DNA from: Thermoleophilia bacterium
Lineage (GTDB): Bacteria; Actinomycetota; Thermoleophilia; Miltoncostaeales; Miltoncostaeaceae
Direction of reading: 5' to 3'
Assembly (NCBI GenBank): GCA_017882555.1
Contig: JADGPH010000286.1
Location: 1-25,226, forward strand
Length of the DNA stretch: 25,226 nucleotides
Shown here piece after piece: positions 6,227 to 13,262 of the stretch; the first letter of the stretch is position 1; every line of letters starts with the position of its first letter. The notes beneath the pieces are model-generated. The model was not told the DNA's origin, did no database searches, and worked only from the letters and a program-made list of their open reading frames with translations. A program made the translations under genes and the position numbers.

Positions 6227-8740
6227 TCACCGTGGGAGCGGGGCGTGACACGCCTGCGGATCTCCGACCGAGGGTCCTCCGAGCAGGGTCGGGGGGGTGA
6301 TCTCGACCGCGAGCGGTCGGCCGTCCGTGGAGGAGGGGTCAAGGGTAAGGGGCCGAACGGGCGATGAACCGACCAGTTGGATGGTCACCCACTGCCATCC
6401 CCGGTCCAGGCGTACGGGGACCTCGTCCGCGACGCCCTCACCGCCCGTCGGCGCGTGGACCCTCACGCCGCCAACGTCGATGACCCGGGGGACGGCGAAG
6501 CCGCGAACGCGCATGCGCAGCCGGTACGGGCCGGCGCTCGTGGCGCACACGAGCAGGCGAGCGTGCGACCCGATGATCCACCTCCAGTCGACCCTTCCGC
6601 CCTCAGGGGCCTCGAAGCCCTCCCCGAGAACGACGATCTCGGACGCGGGCGCCGCGGTCACGCGCATGATCATGGAGCCGCCTGGGAACCGCTCAACCAC
6701 GCGGAAGCCCGGCTCGGGGCGGGGTATCCCGTGGTACTCCGGAATCCGCGGGAAAAAAACCGGCTGGGCCTCGTAGGTGGCCCAGTGGACTCCGAGCAGC
6801 GCCAGCTCGCTCGGGGTCTGCGCGCGCGTGGGATCGGAGACAACTTCGCGCACGGCGTCTTCGGGGGATCCAGTCAGTGCCCCGTTTACGAGCGGGTGGC
6901 CGTGGACAATCTGCCAGAAGAACTGATCAGCGGACACGGGGAGTCCGTTGACCGCGGACGGGTACTGAATGATCGGCTCGCCAGCGGGTACCAACCGTGA
7001 AATCGCCGTGATGACCGGGGGTGGGGTCGTTGCGTCCACTACCCTGCCGGAGACCCACACCGGCAGCTCGACGAGCGAGAACACGATGGCTCCCGCCACG
7101 ATGAGGCGGGCCGTCCGGCGAGAGCGACCGCTGACGAGCACCTCGAGCCCGAGCGCGGCCATCACGATCACCGCCGTCAGCAGCAGCACGAAGAACCGGG
7201 CAGGCGTGGAGATGAAGGTAACCGCGTGTTGGGCGTACGAGACCGGCATCGAGGTGGGCCCGAGCACGGGGAAGTTCACCGTGGCAGGGAGCGCCAGACC
7301 GAAGCCGAGCGCAGCGGCGACCCCGGCGACGACGATCGGCAGGCGCGCGGTCCGCCGGGTGACGGCCGCCCAGATTCCGACGGCGGCCAGGGCCAGGGTA
7401 ACCCACCCGAGATAGAGCGCGAGCTCGCCGGTAGTCTGAGACGCGACTGGATTGTCGCCCACCACCTGCCGGGAGAACCCCCCGAAAACCGGGTTCTCGA
7501 CCGACGGAAGTAGAAGCAGCCGTGGATCAAGCGCCCATTCGGTGAGGTGGAGCGGGCGATTGAGCTGCTGGGAGATACCGGCGGACTGGAACGTGACGGC
7601 GATCGCGAGGGGCGCCGCGACGACGGCGATGGCCGCAGTGAGGGTGCCGAGTGCGAGAAGGTCGCGCGGCCTGCCCGGCCGGCGGGCCATGGCGACGAGG
7701 ACGATCGGCAGGCACGCCACAAGGACCACCCCGGCGGCGAAGCCGTAGTATGCGTGGGTGTAGACGGCGAGTGCGGTGGCGCCGACCACCAGCGCCCCCG
7801 CGCGCCACGATGGACGGCGGGTCCACTCCACGATGCCGAGCAGCAGCAGCGGGAACGCTGCCAAGAACGACAACGTCAGATGGATGGCGACGCGGTCGAG
7901 CTCCCAGGGCGCGATGATGTAGACGAGGCCGGCCCAGAACGCGACCGCCGGGCGGGCGCCGAGCCGCCTGGCCACTGCGTACATGGCCAGGGCCGAGGCA
8001 ACGGTCACGCCCATAAGCACGAGGTTGTTGGCGAGCACGCCCCCGGCCCCGAGTCGTATCAGAGCAACGGTCGGCCACTCGGTCGTCACGTTCGACAGCA
8101 GCGGAGCTGACGGGATCTTGAGTCCAAATGGCCACGCCAATCCGCTGTCCACGGGCGACGAGAAGTAGCTCAGTCCGTGCCGCGCGCGGTACCATGTCTG
8201 CCAGATGAGCGCCCAGCCGTCCCCCTGGCCCCCGTAGGTGGCGCTTCCCATCCGAGTCACCAGAGGCCAGGTGGCGATCGCGAATACCGCGGAGTAGGCG
8301 GCCAGGGCGACAACCCACGGGCCGCGTCGTGCGACGCCGAGAACCCGGACCGACAGGCCCGCCACGCCCCCCGTTTCCAGACGCTCGACCTCCTGGGCCA
8401 GGTGGCGCACGGCCTCAAGGCGCGTCATTCCGACGGTGCGCCGGACCATATCGAGCATCGCGTCCGCGCAGATGCGGCGCACGGGGCCATCACCCTGGGG
8501 CCCGAGCACCCGCAGCGTGCCGCCCCCGTCCGGATCGTCGGCGACGACCACCAGCGGGGTTGCCCCACCCCCCCGCCGGCCCCTCCACGCGCGCCGGAGC
8601 TTCGCCTCCTCGCCCGTCGCCGCCCGGGCGTACTCGATCCCGCTCACGAGACGGCTCTCGGAGACACCCTCGCCACCCGCTCCGGCATCGCGGCTGGAGT
8701 CGATCCCTGCCAGTGCGACGAGAAGTTCAGAAGCGTTCAT
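6227..8740 (-). CDS. Large GT-C-like polytopic membrane protein with a methylase-like N-terminal segment
   Basis: 837 residues from ATG 8740; an in-frame GTG at 8827 would make 866, and neither has a good RBS. Numbering follows the longer form. Residues about 30-160 are soluble and begin MNASELLVALAGIDSSRD, with VSESRLVSGIEYARAATGEE, AWRGRRGGGATPLVVVADDP and LRVLGPQGDGPVRR. From memory this is like the N-terminus of large Eco57I-type restriction/methylase proteins. Residues 165-590 hold about a dozen membrane segments with TWPLVTRMGS and GDGWALIWQ in the first outer loop, as in GT-C glycosyltransferases where an acidic residue there is catalytic. The rest is extracytoplasmic (QYPSAVNGLPVS, FFWQIVHGHPLVNG, LGVHWATYE, beta-rich end). 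It probably transfers or remodels surface sugars. Fusion of the two parts may be a recombination product. Confidence 0.72.
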   Translation of the reverse strand: MNASELLVALAGIDSSRDAGAGGEGVSESRLVSGIEYARAATGEEAKLRRAWRGRRGGGATPLVVVADDPDGGGTLRVLGPQGDGPVRRICADAMLDMVRRTVGMTRLEAVRHLAQEVERLETGGVAGLSVRVLGVARRGPWVVALAAYSAVFAIATWPLVTRMGSATYGGQGDGWALIWQTWYRARHGLSYFSSPVDSGLAWPFGLKIPSAPLLSNVTTEWPTVALIRLGAGGVLANNLVLMGVTVASALAMYAVARRLGARPAVAFWAGLVYIIAPWELDRVAIHLTLSFLAAFPLLLLGIVEWTRRPSWRAGALVVGATALAVYTHAYYGFAAGVVLVACLPIVLVAMARRPGRPRDLLALGTLTAAIAVVAAPLAIAVTFQSAGISQQLNRPLHLTEWALDPRLLLLPSVENPVFGGFSRQVVGDNPVASQTTGELALYLGWVTLALAAVGIWAAVTRRTARLPIVVAGVAAALGFGLALPATVNFPVLGPTSMPVSYAQHAVTFISTPARFFVLLLTAVIVMAALGLEVLVSGRSRRTARLIVAGAIVFSLVELPVWVSGRVVDATTPPPVITAISRLVPAGEPIIQYPSAVNGLPVSADQFFWQIVHGHPLVNGALTGSPEDAVREVVSDPTRAQTPSELALLGVHWATYEAQPVFFPRIPEYHGIPRPEPGFRVVERFPGGSMIMRVTAAPASEIVVLGEGFEAPEGGRVDWRWIIGSHARLLVCATSAGPYRLRMRVRGFAVPRVIDVGGVRVHAPTGGEGVADEVPVRLDRGWQWVTIQLVGSSPVRPLTLDPSSTDGRPLAVEITPPTLLGGPSVGDPQACHAPLPR

Positions 8741-9025
8741 CAGGCGTCGCGTGAGGGTGGCACGTCCAGCGGACACTACCGCTTGTGACGGACAGACCGG
8801 ACAGGGCACACGATCGCGCCGAGGCACAGTCCCGGCAGCTGGGCGGCCCTGGATGCGACGCTCAGTTCACCACCTGCCGGGACCTGTCCGAGTGGGCGTC
8901 TGGCATCACCCGGGCAGACCGCACGCGGCATCCGCCCGCCCGGGGATCGCTACCACCGCCGGCCGTCAGGACGCCGAGGCGGTAACGCCGCCGGATGCGC
9001 ACCGGGTGAGCTCCCCTGACGCCCC
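8741..9025. other. No gene recognised between the fused protein and the DNA methyltransferase fragment
   Basis: The stretch contains the possible 5' extension of the minus-strand gene (to GTG 8827) and about 200 further bases with no recognisable coding text. If the methylase-like N-terminus belonged to an ancestral operon with the methyltransferase fragment at 9031-9440, this would be the linker between them. Confidence 0.3.
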
Positions 9026-9141
9026 TTTCGTCACGCGGTCGCGCCCTCCGCGGCCCCCTGGGCGTGACGAAACCCCTGCCCTGCCCCCGAGCCTTTTCGT
9101 CTCGCGGGCGTCCCCGTCGAGCCAACGACAGCGAGACGAAA
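9026..9141. repeat. Four 11-bp inverted repeats in alternating orientation
   Basis: TTTCGTCACGC (9026-9036) pairs perfectly with GCGTGACGAAA (9062-9072), and TTTCGTCTCGC (9095-9105) pairs perfectly with GCGAGACGAAA (9131-9141). Both pairs have 11-base arms and a 25-base gap, so both span 47 bases. The four units start 36, 33 and 36 bases apart and differ from one another by one base. The array overlaps the 3' end of the DNA methyltransferase frame, whose stop lies in the leftmost unit. Confidence 0.7.
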
Positions 9142-9440
9142 TCTGGCCGATGCAACGGACGCATCGACGTCACACAAGAACACACCCGACTTCCGCAGGC
9201 GCGCCGCCACACCGAGGCTCCCCGACCCGCAGAATGGGTCACACACCAATTCCCCGGGATGGGTGGATTGTCCGATCAGGGTCTTGAGCAGACCGACCGG
9301 CTTCTCGGTGGGGTAGTGCCCGCGGGTCATAACGCGCCGGAAGCGCAAGACGTCGCCGCGGCTGCGTGAGTTGCCAGCGCGCGCGCACATTGAGAGGACG
9401 ATGATCTTCTCCGTTTGGCTCGGGTAGAGCCTGCCGTCAA
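9031..9440 (-). pseudogene. Beta-class DNA N6/N4 methyltransferase, C-terminal fragment
   Basis: The recognisable text runs from YPSQTEKIIVLS through DVLRFRRVMTRGHYPTEKPV to ELVCDPFCGSGSLGVAARL and FLCDVDASV. YPTEKPV followed by DPFCGSG (SAM-binding motif I) is the hallmark order of N6/N4 DNA methyltransferases whose motif I lies C-terminal to the catalytic region (beta type, common in phages). The catalytic D/N-P-P-Y/W motif, expected upstream, is missing. The frame is open to 9621, but the text before about 9440 is not family-like. About 100 residues of family sequence are left, so the gene is truncated at its 5' side. The tail after DVDASVASARFRLAVV is basic and is encoded partly by the 11-mer repeats. 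Confidence 0.75.
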
Positions 9441-9631
9441 GTCCCGGGCCTTGTGAAAACGGGCGCCCTGCCGCGCAAGTGGCGCTGTTGCGCAGGGTGT
9501 CCCGCCTTCCCCCGGCGGCCCGGTTACGCGTCAGATCCGCTTGCCCACAGGTGAGTTGTTCGGACCAAGGCGGATTCGGCGCGCGCGTAGGCCCCGCTCT
9601 CTCTATCTCTCTCGGTACCACGAGTTATAGA

Positions 9632-9658
9632 GTCAAGTCCCGCTATGTGGTGGAGATT
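9632..9658. repeat. IS256 terminal inverted repeat (left in + coordinates)
   Basis: Partner of 11010-11036; the inner 11 bases TGGTGGAGATT match perfectly in inverse orientation. Confidence 0.65.
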
Positions 9659-10916
9659 GCCGCGTCGGCCAGCGCTCCCTGTAGAGCTGGCTGATCGGCG
9701 CGGCTTTGGTCGCCGAATTCCTCTTCGAGCTCGGGCAGGATCAGCTGCAGGGAGGCGTGCGAGATGTAGCGGTGGGCCACCAGCCACTCGTCGTTGATCT
9801 CCACGAGCATGCCTGGGGCGAGGCGGATCAGGGCGGCATCGTTGGGATAGATGCCAACGGCATCCGAACGCAGGGCGCTCTCCCGGTTGACCCGCTCGAG
9901 CGGATTGGTGGAGCGGATTTTCGGCCAGTGCTCCCTGGGGAAACCCATGTAGGCCAAAAGATCCTGTTCTGCGTCTTCCAATAGGCGCGCCACCTTCGGG
10001 GCCACGCCTCGCAGCTGGGCGACGACGCTCGTGGCGACTCGAGCGGCCATGGCGCGATCGACAGCGGCAAACACCTGCTTGAGCGCACCACGCACCAAGG
10101 GATGGCTTAGGCGCGATACGTGCCCGAGCATGTCCGTAACAACGTGCACGCAGCAGCGCTGCCACTGAGCGCCGATCACGCTCGCAATGGCCTTTTTTGA
10201 GACCCGGGTGGGCGTCCGAGACCACCAGCTGCACACCGGTCAGGCCGCGGGCCACAAGGCTTCGAATGAACTCGCGCCAGGTGGCCTCGGATTCGACCTC
10301 GCCGAGGTCGATGCCGATCACCTCTCTGCGGCCTGACTCGTACACGCCGTAGGCGACAAGCAGCGCCTTGTGGCGCACCGTGTGGGCCTCTGAGTCGTGG
10401 ACCCACTCGATGCGGGCATCGAGCCAGACATACGGGTAGGCGCCCTCCAGGGGTCGGCCACAAAACGCGGCGGCTCGCTCGTCAAGGCCGGTGCAGATTC
10501 GGCTGACCGTCGATTTTGAGATGCCCTCGACCCCGAGCTGCCCCGCCAAGCGCTCGACTTTTCTGGTGGAGACACCGTCGACCTATGCCTCCATCACGAC
10601 TGAAAAGTAATGCGTGCTCGGAGCGCTTTCTGGCCTCGAGAAGGCTGGGTAAGTAGCTCGGCCCGCTGCGCAGCTTGGGGATCTCGAGCTCGAGGGTGCC
10701 GACTCGCGTGTCAAAACGCCGCGGCCGGTAGCCGTTTCGATAGCTCGTACGATCCTCGCTGCGCTCGTACCTGTCGCCGCCCGCCAACCGGGCGACTTCC
10801 ATCTCCATCACCTCGTGCAGCACCAGTGCAACGCCCTCGCGCAAGATGTCCGCGTGTTCGTCGGTGAGCACCTTGCCGAGCTCGGCGCGCACGTCGAGAC
10901 TTGGTGTGTCGGTCAT
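9643..10916 (-). pseudogene. IS256-family transposase with two frameshifts and a stop
   Basis: The start is ATG 10916 behind GGAGA. The N-terminus (EMEVARLAGGDRYERSEDRT, SYRNGYRPRRFDTRVGTLEL) is typical of IS256. The frame changes near 10600, and the correct frame then meets TAG at 10585-10583 where the family has a tyrosine codon (MEA-stop-VDGVSTRKV). The middle part (GISKSTVSRICTGLDERA, YPYVWLDARIEWVHDSEA, VVSDAHPGLKK) has the expected catalytic aspartates. At 10193-10198 an A6 run on the coding strand (A5 expected) shifts the frame again. The last part (QWQRCCVHVVTDMLGHV, STNPLERVNRE) keeps the catalytic glutamate and ends at TAG 9645-9643. All domains are present, so inactivation looks recent compared with the scrap at 4032. 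Confidence 0.85.
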
Positions 10917-11009
10917 CGTGGATCTCCTCGTCGATGTGTTCCCTTGCCAGGAATCGACGCGGGGCCTGCGGTGGCCGGCCTTATTCTCGCTCAGTCACCA
11001 CGGACACGG

Positions 11010-11036
11010 AATCTCCACCAATTATGGGGGCGTGAC
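11010..11036. repeat. IS256 terminal inverted repeat (right in + coordinates)
   Basis: Contains AATCTCCACCA at 11010-11020 and ends in TGAC at 11036; partner of 9632-9658. Confidence 0.65.
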
Positions 11037-11059
11037 CGAGTTACCAGACTCTTCTTAAA

Positions 11060-11132
11060 TGCCCCCGGCATGATTCGAACATGCGACACCAGGTTTAGGA
11101 AACCTGTGCTCTATCCCCTGAGCTACGGGGGC
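11060..11132 (-). tRNA. tRNA-Arg (anticodon CCT)
   Basis: The minus strand folds into a full cloverleaf. The acceptor stem is GCCCCCG/CGGGGGC, the D arm is GCTC...GAGC, the anticodon stem CAGGT/ACCTG carries loop TTCCTAA, and the T arm is GCATG-TTCGAAT-CATGC with discriminator A at 11060. CCA is not encoded. The IS256 end lies only about 24 bases from the 3' end. A tyrosine-recombinase relic lies about 130 bases beyond the 5' end, so this tRNA region has attracted mobile DNA. Confidence 0.95.
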
Positions 11133-11260
11133 TGGTGAACGGTCTGACGTTTCTCGCTCGCTTCCCGCATCGCCTCCAGCGACGTCTCAGCAGAAATGAC
11201 CCAGTCGACCACGTCGTCACCCTGATCACGCGCAGGGTCGGCAAGGAGGTAGATGCAGAC

Positions 11261-11400
11261 TTACCCCGTGACTCGTGGACAGGCCTGCCCAAGTGTTCGT
11301 GACACGACGTTCAGCGGAACTCCGTGGTCGAGCACAAGGGTACCTGCCATATGGCGAAGTTGGTGAGGTCCGACTAGTCGCGTGCGGTGGTCGTCACGCG
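11261..11400 (-). pseudogene. Tyrosine recombinase (phage-type integrase), C-terminal relic
   Basis: The minus strand reads LVGPHQLRHMAGTLVLDHGV and then PLNVVSRTLGQA before TAA at 11263-11261. HQLRH-x-x-x-T-x-x-L-x-x-GV-x-x-x-VS-x-x-LG is the box II arginine-histidine motif of tyrosine recombinases. The catalytic tyrosine segment that should follow is replaced by CPRVTG-stop. Upstream, no box I or other integrase text can be read in one frame. It is a small relic next to tRNA-Arg, probably from an integrated element now lost. Confidence 0.6.
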
Positions 11401-11745
11401 GTCCGGTACGCAAGCACGTATGGGGACTTGCTGCATCAAATGAGCCCTCGTCGGGCCACCGTCCCGCACGAGCAACACGAAGTCGCCCAGTTTGCCACCA
11501 ACATCGGCATTCGCAGCTACTCCTCAGAATCTGCGGCCATGCACGCCGACAGCCTGAACGAGCGGGTGTTTCGGCCGTTTGTCGGCAAAGCGATTCAACC
11601 GCCCCGTCCTGACGCTCGGTAATCTGCCCGGAATTCGTCGGCTCAACCCCATGAGGCCGAGTACCGTTCTTCGCAATTCTCTGTCACACAAACGCGGATA
11701 CGGGTTGCACCTGCGTCAACGCCGAAATCAAGTCGCACGGCTCAC
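11401..11745. other. No gene recognised
   Basis: The plus-strand frame 11275-11622 is open but reads across the antisense integrase relic, and its second half matches no family I know. The stretch is probably mobile-element debris. Its base composition looks less GC-extreme than that of the intact genes, judged by eye only. Confidence 0.35.
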
Positions 11746-11748
11746 CCG

Positions 11749-12586
11749 ATGAGGACATGGGCCCCTGCAGTGCCGAGTGACGACCAAGCCGTTTCGGTCG
11801 TGAGCTCGACCAATCAACAGGCCGACGTCATCGCGAACGACCCCAACGGGATCGTCTACGCCATCAAGCGGTTCGAGGAGAGCCGCGAAGTCATCCTGAT
11901 GATCGATGACGGCGCCGACAAGATCGCCGCACAGGTCTCCTGGATCAGCGGCAACCGAAGGCTGGCAAACCGTTCACCATCACCCGCCTGCCAATGAGGC
12001 ACCGCCGGGGAGTCTGGCGGACGCGCTCCGACAAGATGTCGACAGTCTTCTCGATCCGGCGGCGCCTCATCTGCTGGCGTTCGCAGGGGTAAAGTTGGTG
12101 GTAATCCACGGAGCACCGCTTCGCGTCACCGGGCTGACGCCGATCTCCGTGTCCTGGAGATCCCCCGCCCAGATCTATCGCGTCGACGCACGGCCCGCCG
12201 ACGGCGCGGCCCTGTTCCTATCGCACTCAGATCAGTCGACAAGCGGAACTCGCATCCAGATCTTCCGGTGGCTCATCGGCAGCCCGGCAGTGGTTGGGGT
12301 GTGTATACGCCACGCTGGGCTCTACGACATTACGGCTCCGGTACGAGCCTTCCAGCACAATCGCCGCCTGGTTGTGCAGGGTCCATCACGAACAGGTGCC
12401 ACGTTCCTCGTCCGCACCACCACGACCCAATTGCACTTCCAACTCCGGCTGACGTCCGGGGTCAACATGGTCAATCTGATCACGACGGGAATGACGTTCG
12501 CCCCCTCGCTAGAGAAACCGGTGAGTATCCGCATGTACAACTGGACGATCGTCGGACCGCTCGTGAAAGGTCCGTCCGTCCCATAG
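11749..12586 (+). pseudogene. Decayed C-terminal part of the GT-C-like protein (copy C)
   Basis: From about 11960 the frame reads GWQTVHHHPPANEAPPGSLA, DALRQDVDSLLDPAAPHLL and FAGVKLVVIHGAPL, then a beta-rich end (TRIQIFRWLIGSPAVVGVC, GLYDITAPVRAFQHNRRLVV) to TAG 12584-12586. The order WQ-x-VH-x-HP-x-x-N, L-x-x-x-GV-x-x-x-x-x and the terminal beta module parallels residues about 640-810 of the large minus-strand protein (FWQIVHGHPLVNG, LALLGVHWATYE). The preceding piece at 11749-11960 is in another frame (VYAIKRFEESREVILMIDDG) and may be the decayed segment just upstream. All membrane segments are gone, so it is a pseudogene. Confidence 0.6.
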
Positions 12587-13262
12587 TCCACCCGCGGGGC
12601 TGTAGATCCAATTCGTAATTCTCCAGCGGTGGACCACAGATCCGTGAAACCTACTACGCATAAGTGCGGCGAATGCGTCGACGGTGGGTTGATCACGGCG
12701 GTTCCTGTGGCAGGAGCCTTGGGCATCGATTCGCACTTTCGGCGAGAGGCGGAGAACCTGTCCGACTCAGACTACTTGGCGGTTCATTGTCCATCATGCA
12801 AGGTCCCATCGGGCGGCCATCCCTTGCCAGCTGCGCGAACTCGCTCAGCTTGTGACGTGTGTTCCGTCCCGTCGGCTCACAGGACTTCACGCCACCAGGG
12901 CTCACGCCACGACGCAAGCGACAGCGTTCAGTCGCACGCCGCGTATGATCGTGCATCTTCTGAGTGCGTTTTGGGTGATCAGTCGACCATCCATGGATTG
13001 TGACGCGGCACGGCACTTCGGACGGGTCGTCTCAGGGACGCTTGACAGATCTGCCGAGGGAGGTTAGCCACAGTGCACGCAGGAAGAGGACGTAGGTGAG
13101 TCATCGCTTGGAAGGTCGTCTCTGCACTGTGCAGCATTCCTGCAATCGCGTCTCGGCCGATCCGACCGTTGTTCTCCCACCGGGCGCCGGTGTCTGGCGG
13201 GATCCGCGCCGACAGAACCGGACGGTAACGATCCCAGGATCTCCGACGCGTCAGCCGGGCCC
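12587..13262. other. No gene recognised
   Basis: About 675 bases with short open frames on both strands. None gives a recognisable domain, a good RBS or a biased codon pattern. The minus-strand text around 13070-13200 (NNGRIGRDAIAGMLHSAE) looks slightly protein-like but I cannot place it. The promoter of the membrane protein at 13263 should be in this stretch. Confidence 0.35.

Larger units (their letters stand above)
9632..11036 (-). mobile_element. IS256-family insertion sequence, inactivated
   Basis: About 1.4 kb, the usual size. A 27-bp terminal inverted repeat can be aligned without gaps: 9632-9658 (starting GTCAAGTCCC and ending TGGTGGAGATT) against 11010-11036 (AATCTCCACCA, ending TGAC), with about 21 of 27 positions matching. 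The single transposase frame fills the element but is broken. The 7-mer CGAGTTA occurs at 9621-9627 and 11037-11043, directly after the right end but 4 bases before the left end as drawn; it could be a target duplication or chance. The same family left a shorter scar at 4032-4248. Confidence 0.8.

Noticed and set aside
9026..9141. Short CRISPR-like array
   Set aside because: Repeats are only 11 bases, alternate in direction, and no cas genes are present; an inverted-repeat array explains it better.
10193..10198. Programmed frameshift site in the IS256 transposase (A6 run)
   Set aside because: IS256 transposases are normally made from one frame, and this copy also has a second frameshift and a stop, so decay is the simpler reading.
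9621..11043. CGAGTTA as a proven target-site duplication
   Set aside because: The left copy is 4 bases away from the aligned inverted-repeat start, and a 7-mer can match by chance; kept only as a candidate.
11275..11622. 115-codon plus-strand open frame
   Set aside because: Overlaps the antisense integrase relic, has no RBS and no recognisable domain.
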